Shown in pieces: positions 1 through 11,058 of a stretch of 64,000 nucleotides of DNA. Source of the DNA: Excoecaria cochinchinensis (Eukaryota > Streptophyta > Magnoliopsida > Malpighiales > Euphorbiaceae); the NCBI GenBank assembly GCA_947683425.1, contig CANTUQ010000055.1, positions 5,382,001-5,446,000 of the forward strand, in the 5' to 3' direction. The position numbers and the translations under genes were made by a program. How positions within the stretch are numbered: the first letter of the stretch is position 1; each line of letters begins with the position of its first letter. Below the pieces are notes generated by a model. That model saw nothing but the letters and a program-made list of their open reading frames with translations. It made no database searches and was not told the DNA's origin.

Positions 1-1089
1 AGACCCTTTGGCAGGAACCATGATTGGGTAGACCTAAAGTATCATCACCTGACCGAAGCTCATGTAATGATAATAGATACTTCCCCTAGGTGATATGTTC
101 CATAATACTATGCTTGCTATGTGAGCCGTCATATATTGAAAAAAAATCGAATAAATTAGATGGTTTTTCATCAAAGGCTTTCATGTCCTGGCGGGCCCAT
201 TCCTAATTTAATTGAGGTGTATGAATACATAATGGCCAAAACTCACTCACATGCGCTTTAAATAAAGAGAGGTTATGCTGCCCATTTTCCACCATGCACC
301 ATATGCATCCATTACGTTCCCCATTGACCCTTGGGCTAAGCCCACCTAAGAAAGAGACCTCATGACCTTCTGTGTGGGAGCAATAAGGTTGGAAGGATCT
401 ATCTGCTTGCATGTGGTTGTGGATGCTACACGGCATGTTCATGCATTATGTGTCATTCATGCACGTAAAATAATAATAATAATAATAAAAAAATAAAATA
501 AAAAAAATAAATTTTTTTCCGTTTGTATATGTGTACATCTTATTCTGTGCATATAATTTTCACATGTACATGTCATCTTATTCATAAATTATTTTCCCAA
601 GCATTGCATTCTAACACCTTTGATTCTTCTAGCCATTGTAGACCATTGGTTACATAGCACGATCATGCATATATCATTCTAACCCTTTTCAACCATTGTA
701 GGCCATTCGTTGCATAACACGATCATGCATTACATTTCCTTCATGCATCATTCTAATATCTTGTCTTTTCAGCCATCATAGACCATTTTGCCTGGGTGGT
801 TTAGGGATCCCAAAAGTCATCTTATCGGAGCATCTAGTCTAAGAATAATTAGAATTCAGTATCTTAGAGCAGGGTTTAAAGCCAGGTTTGGGTCCGAGGG
901 ACACCACGAATAGAATTGTAGAATGGCTGCCAGAGCCAGCAGAAAAGGGTAGGATGTCTGTTCCAATATAGCCTACTGATACTCATGCCTTACAAGACCT
1001 AGACAAGAGGTTTGAGGAGTTTGAAAGGAGAATAATGGCCTTGCTCAGTGAAAAGTTTGCCGCCATAGCACCTGATTTTGGAACGTCTC
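1..1089 (+). mobile_element. L2 (Tat/Ogre-like) retrotransposon leader and gag start, 5' part outside window
   Basis: Positions 1 to about 470 are the reverse complement of about 43300-43770, where the same sequence lies between an L2 primer-binding site and the body of an L2 element. Here the element therefore reads on the plus strand: untranslated leader, then a broken gag start near 923. The piece is cut at about 1090 by an L2 LTR in the opposite orientation. The leader is non-coding in the sense direction. The family call rests on the linked LTR and primer site at 44040-44058. Confidence 0.6.
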
Positions 1090-1091
1090 TA
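923..1091 (+). pseudogene. Broken N-terminal gag fragment of an L2 element
   Basis: An ATG at 923 opens MAARASRKG and meets a TAG at 950-952. After a frame change, an open stretch from 972 to a stop at 1092 reads ALQDLDKRFEEFERRIMALL and then SEKFAAIAPDFG. This is a charged, helical, coiled-coil-like segment of the kind found at the start of Tat/Ogre gag polyproteins. It lies just downstream of the leader, where gag is expected, and runs into the L2 LTR at 1090. At least one stop and one frameshift make it non-functional. The gag call is an inference from position and composition, because no zinc-knuckle or capsid motif is present in this short piece. Confidence 0.4.
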
Positions 1092-1164
1092 TGATGCATG
1101 CCGAACGTCGGAGGCCCCGCTTTGACCCGCTTTTGGGGTATTCGAGAGAGGTTCATGGAACTTT

Positions 1165-1570
1165 TAAAAGATTGCAAGGGCATCTATTTTGGGCAACAAT
1201 TAGGTGTTTTGGAGTCGCTACCCAATAAAACATTGAAAAAAGTCATCTAGCCTCACTGACCATAAGACAGTGCATGTGTGTCTAATTTGGGCAATTAGAG
1301 ATATTTTGGAATCCTCCTTCCAATAGAACATTGGAAAGATTCATCTAATCTCGTGAAGCCTAAGACGATATATATACCTCTATTTTGGGCAAGCTAGAGA
1401 TATTTTTGAATTCCCTTTCCAATAGATCATTAGAAAGGTTCATCTAACCTCGTGGAGCCAAAGACAATGCAACTTGGGCCTATTTTGGGCAACAAAAGAT
1501 ATTTTAGAATTCCCTTCCCAATAGAACATTAGAAAGGTTCATCTAACCTCATTGAGGTTAAGACCAGAGA
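1165..1570 (-). repeat. Tandem repeat of about 90-100 bp in the 3' part of the L2 LTR
   Basis: Four diverged units each carry CTATTTTGGGCAA, then GGAATTCCCTTCC, then CAATAGAACATTGGAAAGG, then ATCTAACCTC. The same unit appears once or twice near 19330-19420, 21870-21990, 39530-39570 and 44120-44250, so unit number varies between L2 copies. The first unit holds TGGAGTCGCTA, the antisense of a primer-site-like motif. Confidence 0.75.
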
Positions 1571-2299
1571 GAGTTCAGGACTTTCCATTTATTCATACCT
1601 TGGGTAAAGTTATGATTGAGCTTTGAATTTAAACTTTCATTCCATTTTCTCATTCAGTTCAATGCAATAATTAAAGCTCAGATCAATCACGTTATGAAAG
1701 TTGTAAATAAAGCAATATAAAAATAAAGTAAATAAAAGTACATTAATTTACAATAAAACTAGGGGCAGAATACAACCAATGTAAATGAAAGGTAAATCAT
1801 ACATAAAATGGGATATTTATTAGGGATGAGGACATTGGTCCTTGCATGCATACTTACAGAAAATAATTTTAAAGTGATAATTTTATTTGGAGGGAAAACT
1901 AGGACATTGGTCGTATTTTGTTAGGAAAACCCAATTTATTGATAAAAATATGTTTGTGATTTTTAATTTTAAAGTGCATAAAACAAATAATCTTATTATC
2001 AAAATTACATGACGAAATAAATCAAAAGCCAAATAAATAAAATAATACAAATAATAAAAATAATAAGTCAGAACCAAACAAACCTCCTGAATCTACCCAT
2101 TCGCTTGCAGGAATGCCCAAACATGGAAGACAGATATTGGAATAAAAAACAAACACGAATAAAATTGAAGAAAATCAATTAAACACGTAAAATAATAGAT
2201 TAAAATAAAAAAAATGCATTATGAATAACAAATAAATTAAATAATATGATGAAGCAAATAAAATAACATATAAATAGATTAATATATAAAAATATGGAA

Positions 2300-2363
<64 letters not shown>
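2300..2363. repeat. (AAT)n microsatellite
   Basis: About 21 uninterrupted AAT units inside the L2 LTR. They produce poly-Tyr and poly-Leu ORFs on the minus strand that are not genes. Confidence 0.95.
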
Positions 2364-2366
<3 letters not shown>

Positions 2367-3549
2367 GAAGAATGAATGAATAATCAAATAAATAAAAAAG
2401 AACAAAGAAAAATGTCAAAAATGTTAAAACCTATATCTAAGATCACAAAAAAATAAATAAATGAAAAATAAATCTAAAGATCTACATGATAACTAAGTAA
2501 ATATGAACGAAAAAATAAATAAAAGAAAATAAAAGAAGGGATCGAGCCTAGAATGTTTACTCTCAGAATTAGGATTCGATGGAGGGAAAATATGATTGAT
2601 TTTCTTGATTAGATCCGCAAAATTAGAATTTAAAAAAATAAAAATTGGAATTTTATTCCATGAAAAAAAATTTGCTTAAAAAGAAACGATGAAAGAAAAT
2701 AAAAATTCTCAAGAACAAAGAATTAATTTCTTTGTCGCAAGAACGATTATTGATTAACGAAAAATAAATAATTCTTAAAAAAAATATTTTTCTTTGTCTC
2801 AAGAAAACATTATTGATTAATAAAAGGTAAAAAATATTCTCAAGAATAAATAATTATTTGTCTTTGTCTAAAAAAAAATTATTGATTTAGAATTGAATTT
2901 TTTAATCTTAAGAAATTTATTTGGAGAAGAAAACCCAAAAAATGGTGTAGAGAGAATTCTCTTGAAGAAGAAAAGAAGAAAAAAACTTTTAACCTAAAAG
3001 AATTCCACTACAAGAAAAATGAAAAATAGAGACGGAAAATAGAGACGGAAATTTTTTCGTCTCTAAATAGAGTCGGAAATCAGTTTTTCGTCTCTAAATA
3101 GAGACGGAAATCATTTTCCGTCTCTATTTAGAGACGGAAAAATTTCCGTCTCTATTTTTCGTCTCTATTTATGGCGGGATCGATTCCCTCCAAAATTTGA
3201 GACCGAAAATAGAGACGGAAATTTTTTCCGTCTCTAAATAGAGACGGAAAAATTATTCCGTCTCTAAATAGAGACGGAAAATATATTTCCGTCTCTAAAT
3301 AGAGACCGAAATAATTCCGTCTCTATTTAGAGACGAAAAAATATTTCGGTCTCTAAATTTAGAGACGGAAAGCAATTTCGGTCTCTAAATTTAGAGACTG
3401 AAATATTTTTCCGTCTCTAGATAGAGACGAAAAATTTGCGGTCTCTATTTAGAGACGAAAATATATTTTCCGTCTCAATTTAGAGACGGAATAATCGTGC
3501 GGTCTCTAAATAGAGACGGAAAATCAATTTCCGTCTCTATTTTAGGGAT

Positions 3550-3920
3550 ATTTTTTCCTGGACCCTTCTTTTTCTTCTCTCCTTCTTTTCCCTTGTTCCC
3601 GATTTCTTTCCCTTGGTCCCTGCTTCCCCCCTTCCCTCCCCTCGCCAGCGGAAGTTGCGCCGCCCTCTTCCCGTCGCCGTCCAACGACCGGCCTACCCCG
3701 CCACCGTGCGCCGCCCCTCCTCCTCGCCAGCCCCCTCCCCGCCGTCCTTCTTCTTCCCCCTTCCCTTTCTTCCCCCGTCGCGGCCCCCTCTCTTCCCCGC
3801 CACCGACGGCGCTGCCCCCATCCTCCCCGCCGACGTGCGAGCCCCTCTCCTCCCCCAGCCCACACCGGCGCCGACGCAGCTCCCCCTCCTCCCCGTCGGT
3901 GGCCATATCTGCATCTAAAG
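3550..3920 (+). other. GC-rich, pyrimidine-rich block inside CACTA 1
   Basis: This block is far richer in GC than everything around it, with many CCG, CGC and CCT runs. Its right edge reads CATCTAAAG followed by GTAATTTT, which looks like a 5' splice site at about 3921. ORFs exist in several frames on both strands, so reading-frame evidence is weak. It could be a captured GC-rich 5' exon and UTR of a host gene, or low-complexity filler. The plus-strand exon-like fragments at 4772 and 5077 lie downstream in the same direction. Confidence 0.45.
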
Positions 3921-3954
3921 GTAATTTTTTTTCCTGCAAATTATTATTTTTTTA

Positions 3955-4693
3955 TTAACAATTGTTAACAATGGCCTTCAATTGTTTCTCTATATGCTTA
4001 ATCTCAGCTCTGTTTGCCAATTGCTTCTTTCTTATTTCCTCTGATTCTTTGTCTAAGAGCTGCAATTAATGGAAAAAAATATATATATTAGTAGCAAAAT
4101 AGAATATATAAATATACCTAATTTTTGATATTGAAGAATTACATTGATTTTTTGTTGAATTGCTTCTTTGGATCCTAAGGAATTCCAAATCTTTCCCTTA
4201 ACAACAGCATTAGCAATAACTTTCTCCCTTTTCTGTTTGAAGTGTTTGATCTTTTCAAGGTTATAGCTATGCCAATCTTTATCAAAACCCTTGTAATGAC
4301 TCTGCGAAATATGCCCTGAAATCTGCATTCAACTTTCAAATATAACCATTAATTTGTTTTTAAGTCAAATTAGTGATAAAATGCTATATAAGAAAATTAG
4401 AGTTTAGATCAATTATCTACTTACAGGGAGCAGAATTGAAGACTTATATTGGGCTGAAAATTTTAAATATTGCCAAAATTCATATATATATATATAAGAA
4501 AAAATGATAAAATTTTTCAAGCAAAAATCTAATTTCAAAAAAAATTTCTTGGTTATCATTAATTTCACTAAATCAATTCATATATATATATGAATAAGTC
4601 TCAAAAGGATTAAAAAAAAAATTATGGACCAACAAAACGAACCTCAGATTTATTAATTCCCCGTTGGTTCATCTGTGCTTTTGCCTTCCCCTT
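3955..4693 (-). pseudogene. Three-exon gene fragment carried by CACTA 1, product not recognised
   Basis: Three minus-strand segments join with compatible phases at GT/AG borders: 4643-4693 (17 codons, ends INKSE), 4118-4322 (68 codons plus one base, includes GFDKDWHSYNLEKIKHF) and 4052-3955 (completes an Asp codon, then KESEEIRKKQLANR and on to a TAA at 3955-3957). The last two exons are lysine- and glutamate-rich and predict helix or coiled coil. I do not recognise the family. The chain is incomplete at its 5' side. It may be a captured host gene fragment or an element-encoded accessory protein. The phase agreement of three exons argues against chance. Confidence 0.5.
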
Positions 4694-4771
4694 CTGTTGA
4701 ATATTTGTTGTCCTTTATGGATAAATGCTGACAAATCTTTCTTGTGTTTTGCTTTTATTTGGTTATTGTAG

Positions 4772-5169
4772 CCAACTGGTGAAAATGGTGCAACTCGAGC
4801 ACCCATAAGCATTGATTTGAGTAGAGATAGTTCTTTAAGCACCAAGTCTATCATTTTACAAATTGACAATAAATCTCAGCAGGTTTCTGCAAGTAAGGCA
4901 GTGTATTGTATTACCTTAGAATTGCTTGTAGTTTATGTGGTTGGCTTAGATGTTTACTCCTGTTATGTTATTGATGTAAGATAATATCACATCTGTGAAA
5001 TTGTAAGTTTGCTATTGTCTGAGTTGATACAGTGATATTTCTAATTGTTGCTGGGCTTTTTTTATGCACATTACAGGTGCTCTTCGGCATTCTCTACAGG
5101 ATAGACTAAGCAAGGGTTCCTCAGGCAGAAGTCGTGATGAAATATACTTGAAACTTCGCACAAGCACAG
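4772..5169 (+). pseudogene. Two-exon gene fragment carried by CACTA 1, product not recognised
   Basis: Exon 4772-4892 follows a TTATTGTAG acceptor and ends at a GTAAGG donor. It reads PTGENGATRAPISIDLSRDS and onward to QQVSA plus one base. Exon 5077-5169 follows ATTACAG, restores the frame (S, then ALRHSLQDRLSKGSSGRSRD) and ends at ACAG/GTTAAC. Both are open throughout and phase-compatible. The composition is Ser- and Arg-rich. No domain is recognised. The fragment lies on the strand opposite to the three-exon fragment at 3955-4693, so the two probably come from different genes. No start or stop codon of a complete gene is seen. Confidence 0.5.
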
Positions 5170-7758
5170 GTTAACCTCAGCTTATTCTACTTTTTATTAT
5201 ATACTTGAAAAATTGACCTGATATGTGATTTTTATATTAAGAAAGAGAGAGAAACAAAAGAAATGGTGATGCACATTATATCTATAAAATTATAAGTTAA
5301 TTTTCTCAAGCCATTCAGAGGACCAGAATATTTAATACTAATAGCAGTACATTTTATTAGAGAAGGCAATAACTAATATATTTATAATTTTCATTTCAGA
5401 AAATAAACTAGGTTTTATGATTTTTGTGTGAGATAAGTTTTATAATATATCTATAATAATCCTTTGCAGTTTTTCGTTTTACCCCAATAAAAATGAGAGT
5501 ACGAGTTTTACTTTATTTACTTTTTCAGATAAAAATAGATCAATCAGATTTCAATTATCTTCTAAAATTTGCACTTTAATTATTTATTAGATCTATTAAT
5601 TATGGCATGTGTATAATTTTAGCTTTTAATAAAAAAAATATAAAGGTGTAGTTTGTACAAATTCCTATCTACTATCTACAATTTAATTTTAATTTTAAGT
5701 TTATCAATATATATTAAGAGTTTATAGCTTATTAACCCTTATGATTTTCAATATTAAATTTTGGTATTCATAGTCAAGTCAAAAACTTGTAATGATGTTA
5801 GTAAGTAGCGTTGCCAATTAATTTCATATATATAAAAACAAAAGAAATGGTGATGCACATTAAATATGACATATGCCATTATAAATTCCTGAGTTTCTTA
5901 TAAATTTTTGTGCATAATTTGTTATACCAATGATTGGGAATATGCATTCAGTAGTAATGCCCATTGCTTTATCTTATGTCTGTTAGTTCAGCGTGATCCT
6001 TTTCTAAAAATTGTCTGTTAGTAGGAGAGTATTAACGGAATATTCACAACTGTTGGTGATTTTATCCGTTAAATTTAGATGTTTGATGTGAATGGGTAAA
6101 TTTCTTATTACAATGAGTTTGTTGTGGAGTTGCGATTGGTTGATATTTTACCGAAATGTTAAAATTGCTAATGTTTGACAGGGGGATAGGGACCCGTATA
6201 GAGGGAACTCTGTCCGTTTTTTTACAAAATATTTATGATTTTAATTTAGGGAAATGAATCATTATGTAAAACTAATTAGGGATTAAAGCGAAATAGTGGG
6301 CTAGAGAATTGAGTTCAAATTAAATACTAACTTCGACCTTATGATTTTTTCTAAGCAGTTTAATATTAATGAGTAATATGGACAGAAGTTGGAGACGGTC
6401 GGCGTACTAATGAGGTCATTGAGCTACGCGGTACGGTCGGCGTAGTAATGGACCGTATCAATGGAGGACTTCATTAGCCGTAGATTACCTGTTGACCCGC
6501 AAGTACCGTCTGCTGGTCGTCCGCATTCTCCTCCATCATAGTTATTATTTTTAGAATTTTTATCTTTTTTTATTTGTAACCTCACTACACTTTTTATATA
6601 TTAATACATTAAATAATACAATATTTTCACATTTATTTATTGTTTATTTAATTTTTTTCATTATATAAAATTAAGAATAATTTAAATTTAATATTATTTA
6701 TTTTTAATATATAAAAAAATCAATAAATTAGAGACGAAAATTCATTATATAAAATTAAGGAATATTTAAATTTAATATTATTTATTTTAATATATTAAAA
6801 AAATTTTCAAAAAAAAATAGAGACGGAATTCATTTTTTGTCTCTAAAAATAGAGACGGAAAAACTTATTCCGTCTCTATTTTTAGAGACGGAATTGAGTT
6901 TGCGTCTCTAAAAATAGAGACGGAATCATTCTTTTCGTCTCTATTTTTAGAGACCGAAACGCTCCTTCCATCTCTAAAAATAGAGACAGAAAGCACTATC
7001 CCATCTCTATTTTTAGAGACGGAAACGTCCCTTCCGTCTCTAAAAATAGAGACGGAACAGTTTGGTCTCTAATTTTTAGAGACCGATGAAATAGAGACGG
7101 AAAATTTCCGTCTCTATTTTCAATTAGAGACGGAATTCCGTCTCTATTTTCCGTCTCTATTTCTCAGATTTCTTGTAGTGTTCCCCCATTTTCTCTTTCT
7201 ATAATTTTCTATTTATATGAATAAAACTGGAAAACCTAATTAATTAAGAAAAAAATCCTTAATTAAATCAAAATATTCCTTATGTATATTTTAAAAATGG
7301 AAAAAATCATGAAAATCCTTAACAAATTAGATAAAAAATCAATTTCGGGGAAAAAATCCCAAAAAGAAGCCAAAAATTGTGTTTTCGGCAGAAATCGGCG
7401 GATCTGGGTCACCAGGGGTGACCGACGGGCATGTTTGGCGAGGGATGCCCATAGGTGGGTGCGCAGATCGCGCGTTGGGAGCACGCGGAGTGTCCGCAGG
7501 GGAGCGACACCAAGGGCACGCGCTGCTGATGCGCGCCGACCGCCGAAATTTTTTTTTAAAGAAAAATTTGACTAAAACACTATAATTTCCAAACTCCTTT
7601 TTTTATTTTTATTTTTATAATTTTTTTTGTTTTTTTTTGGTTCTAAAAAGCAATCTTGACAAGAAAATCATCACTTCCAACCTTTTTGCCTGTGAACAAG
7701 CATTACTTTCATCATTGGGTAACACTGATTTGGGCTGCCTCAGGACCCGGTATCTGCA

Positions 7759-9219
7759 GTTGCCCCCAATTTTGGGAAAACTAGTGCACTAGTGTTTAGA
7801 TGAGCCAAAATTCAGAGAAGAAGGAAAGAAATGCGTACCTAAGGCAGTCCTTACCTCCTGTTGTGCTGAAGATTGTGGCTTGTCGCCATTGAGTTGTATC
7901 GTATTCTACTACGACCCATTTAATATACTGCAGTCGTTTTGCTGACCCCCATCCAGTCTGGATGGCATGTGCGTGCTAACCACCATCTGGTTTGCATGAC
8001 ATCTGACAATCTTTGTTATCGCGAAGGGACTTAGAATGTCTTGAAAAAAAAGACTTAAAGATGATGCTCCAAAGAGGCTGAGAATTCCTTGGAAAGGGAC
8101 TTTAAGATAATGCTCCAAAGAGACTAAGAATGCCTTCGAAAAAGAACTTAAAGATAATGCTCTAAAGAGCTGAGAATTCCTTAGAAAAAGGACTTAAAGA
8201 TAATGCTCCGAAGAGTCTGGGAATGCCTTGGAAAAAGGACTTAAAAGACAATGCTCTGAAGAGACTAAGAATGCCTTGGAAAAATAACTTAAAGATATTG
8301 CTTCGAAGAGGCTAGGTATGCCTTGGAAAAAGAACTTAAAGATAATGCTCCGAAGAGGCTGGGAATGCCTTGGAAAAAGGACTTAAAGATAATGCTCCAA
8401 AGAGGTTGAGAATGCCTTGGAAAAAGGACTTAAAGATAATCCTCCGAAGAGACTGAGAATGCCTTGGAAAAAGGACTTAAAGATAATGCTTCAAAGAGGC
8501 TGAGAATGCCTTGGAAAAGGGACTTAAAGATAATGCTCCGAAAAGACTAAAAATACCTTGGGAAAAGGACTTAAAGATAATGCTCCGAAGAGACTATGAA
8601 TGCCTTGAAAAAAGGACTTAAAAAGTTACATCTTTATGGGCTCACATTATTTCAACTTGCGTAGGCTTCATCTTGACTTCATCTTGCTGAAGCTATCCCT
8701 TGGTTCGGCTTTTTCCTATAAAGTTATTGGCACAAGAGTATGTACAAAAGATTGTGTGTGCATAATGTGTGTTAAATGTATGTGTAAAGCTATACACACA
8801 AAACACATGTAAAGGATTAATGTACAAAAATTATATGTACACATCTATACGTGTAAAGGATTAAATGCATGCGATATGTACTCGTGATATGCATGCTAAA
8901 CATGTGTGAAGAATTATGTGTTACATGTATGCAAAAATTATGTACACGAAATGTGCATGAAGAATTGCATATGCAAGATATGTATACAGTTCATGCATGT
9001 GTGAATGCATGTTGGGCATCGTGAAAGGCTATGCATGTATAAAGTTATGCAAAGAGATATGCAAAAGATTGTACAAGCGAGATGCAAAATTTGATATACC
9101 ACATCCTAGGTGGTTAAGGGATTCGTTGAGGGTACTGCTCATATTGTGTGATGCCCCCAGTGATATAGAGGAGTATCATCTTGACTTAGGAACTCTACCC
9201 AAAATTTTTTCAGTGAGAA
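7759..9219 (-). mobile_element. L2 element 3' interior, non-coding, left part
   Basis: This begins at the purine tract next to the L2 LTR and continues to the L1 insertion point at 9219. It holds the tandem array at 8030-8635 and then AT-rich DNA with many TGTACA and ATGCAT stretches (8740-9060). No pol reading frame is visible in any frame. Long non-coding, repeat-bearing DNA before the 3' LTR is known for Tat/Ogre elements. The same region resumes at 14688. Confidence 0.5.
8030..8635. repeat. 47-48 bp tandem repeat, about 12 units
   Basis: The consensus contains GAATGCCTTGGAAAAAGGAC, then TTAAAGATAATGCTCCGAAG, then a short AGACT or AGGCT joint. Successive copies of the GAATGCCTTGG core start 47-49 bp apart (for example 8221, 8269, 8316). 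Units differ by a few substitutions and small indels. Confidence 0.9.
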
Positions 9220-9647
9220 TGTAATACCCCAACCCATACGTAGGCAAACCCATCCCTGAGGGAGTAGGAAGCCGTACGAGTAGGTGTGTTACCAGACAGA
9301 AGCGATACAAAGCGTATATAAATACAAAAGAATTTAAAACTTGAGGAGTACAACAGAACGTACATATTTCACAAACGCATGTACACTAAGCAAAAACATA
9401 TAGATGTGAAAGTTTACCACCATACAACAGAAGTTACAGACAGAAGATAAAATAGAGGAAATACTTAGCAGTAAATATTTACGTGGTCCAGAATATTACA
9501 TAAGTATCTTTACATGATATTACATATACATTTTATACAGAATTACAAAATCCAAATAAAGAAGCTGAACAAAATCCCAAAACTCCTAGCTCCTATGTGG
9601 CCAACCCTTGCAGATGTGCGACTCGAACCGGACCAGACCTGCCACCT

Positions 9648-9686
9648 GCACGGGAAAAAGAACCCGTGCTAAGCAATAACGCTTAG
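9648..9686. repeat. Double hairpin of the L1 LTR
   Basis: GCACGGG/CCCGTGC arms around an A-rich loop (9648-9669) are followed at once by GCTAAGCAATAACGCTTAG (9668-9686). The pair recurs at 32732-32769, 46031-46049, 51149-51167, 58661-58679 and, inverted, 63764-63783. The first arm is weaker in some copies. Its role is unknown. Confidence 0.85.
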
Positions 9687-10617
9687 TGGGGAGAACAAAC
9701 ATAATAAAATGAACGGCCATTTACAATGGTCGTCAAGGTATAACACACATGAATATCATACACACCTAGTTCTTACCGAGAAATATATATATATACTTAC
9801 ATATAACTGCTATGCATTCAATTGTTTCTAATCATCTTCATATACTCATATGTGTGACATAAACCAAATCAAAACATCACCATACAGGATGTAAGTACGT
9901 TCATGCATAACTACATGTATGCTTCACATGCGTGCAATTACCTATACATTATACTTCTGCGGCACAACATTAATCTTTAACATAAGCAACTATAAAATAT
10001 TGCATTCAAATCACAGTATTCTAGAGAGCCAATAAGTCTGCACTTATTAATTCACATAACCATAATCATAACTTATCAGAATCGCATGCTTATAAACACA
10101 ACATAACAAATCATACACCTGCTGACTCACAATAGTGGATATCGAGTAACTGAGTTGTACCTTACGGGTACGAATCAAACACATAAGGTACCTTACGGGT
10201 ACCAATCGTACACATAATATATTGTACCTTACAGGTACGAGTCGAAAAGCAACATCATCTTTTTCCACATTCCGAAAACATTTCACATAAAAGGGTTCGC
10301 GAGGAACCAGTTAGGGACCTGATCGGGGTCCATTCGTTCAAAGGGCGCTGCAGCTACACTTATATAGACTCTATTAGGCATGCCTAACTATCCACTAGAC
10401 TGACTCTCGCAGGTCATGCGTAATACAAATCATGCCTCATATCATGATGTATAAATTAACATATCACATTCACATAATTAATAACATTGTCCATGCATAA
10501 TACATCCATTTATATTAATGTACTTAATAAAATAGTCCAAGTATAAACCTAAAGGCATCACAATTTCGGAATTCAAACATTGGAATCACAAAAGAAACTC
10601 AATTTGAAAACCAGGAG

Positions 10618-10926
10618 TGTCGCGATCGCGACGGATGTCGCTGTCGCGACAGAGGCGACTTGGCCCAGGTCGCGATCACGGCAACCTTCGTGATCTCGCG
10701 AGGGAAACTATACACATCTCACTGTCGCGCTCGCGATAGTGAGCTGCTAGCCCGATCTGTCGCGCTCGCGACAATGGATCGCCCAATTCAAATCGGCAGC
10801 CAAGCGCTCTGTCGCGCTCGCGACAGGGGCTCTGCTGCATGGCTCAGCAGCGAGGTCGGACGCATGCGAGGGCTACTTTCACTGGGCTTTGTCGCAACCT
10901 CACGACAATGTCGGGCTCGCGACAGA
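10618..10926. repeat. Cluster of TCGCGA-type palindromes in the L1 LTR
   Basis: At least five near-perfect copies of TGTCGCGCTCGCGACA or TGTCGCGATCGCGAC lie within 310 bp, unusually CpG-dense in an AT-rich setting. A further degenerate copy sits at 13107-13141, on the far side of the nested Copia-type LTR. The cluster occupies the position used by other palindrome types in other L1 copies. Confidence 0.85.
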
Positions 10927-11058
10927 GTCGTGAATTCCAACCCTTACACGAAAAATCTGCAGAAAACTCCACTTCACAATACGCAATCTCAAACCAAACA
11001 TCAGAACATCAACTTACCTCATCTCCAGCAAGTCACACATCATTGACAACATAAACAC

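Larger units (their letters stand above)
3006..7180. mobile_element. CACTA (En/Spm-like) DNA transposon 1, 4175 bp
   Basis: Starts CACTACAAGAAA at 3006 and ends with the inverse TTTCTTGTAGTG at 7180. A 3 bp TSD TTC lies at 3003-3005 and 7181-7183. Dense subterminal repeats of TAGAGACGGAAA and its inverse fill 3020-3540 and 6720-7160, the usual CACTA arrangement for binding an accessory transposase protein. I recognise no TNPD-type transposase, so the element looks non-autonomous. The interior holds a GC-rich block and exon-like fragments on both strands. The host L2 LTR resumes on both sides. Confidence 0.93.
1090..7758 (-). mobile_element. L2 family LTR, minus orientation, interrupted by a CACTA element
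   Basis: The right end (TGCAGATACCGGG on the minus strand, ending at 7758) matches the L2 start TGTAGACACCGGG seen at 37441. The left end near 1090 (TATGATGCATGCCG) matches the TGTGACGCGC end seen at 19228 and 44058. Without the CACTA element and its TSD the LTR is about 2.49 kb, close to the 2.3 kb solo copy at 37441. A purine-rich tract, TTGGGGGCAAC on the minus strand, abuts the right end at 7759-7769. That makes this the 3' LTR of an element whose interior runs to the right. No convincing TSD was found at the left edge. Confidence 0.7.

Noticed and set aside
1085..1092. TSD of the L2 LTR at 1090-7758
   Set aside because: GTCTC or CTCTA at the left edge has no exact partner at any candidate right end (for example 23773-23777 is CCTTA).
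2175..2418. Poly-Tyr and poly-Leu ORFs
   Set aside because: Translation of the (AAT)n microsatellite. The same applies to 57073-57397.
3497..3958. ORFs of 101-154 codons on both strands in the GC-rich block
   Set aside because: Overlapping frames in all directions result from low stop-codon frequency in GC-rich, low-complexity DNA; products are Pro/Ser or Gly/Arg runs.
7282..7585. ORFs of 68-97 codons near the right end of the first L2 LTR
   Set aside because: They lie wholly inside the LTR, in its GC-rich island, with no conserved domain.
8030..8635. Regular repeat array that might suggest CRISPR
   Set aside because: Units are contiguous with no unique spacers, in a eukaryotic retrotransposon.
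10660..11054. 128- and 71-codon ORFs
   Set aside because: Product of the CpG-rich TCGCGA cluster of the L1 LTR; not kept in other copies.
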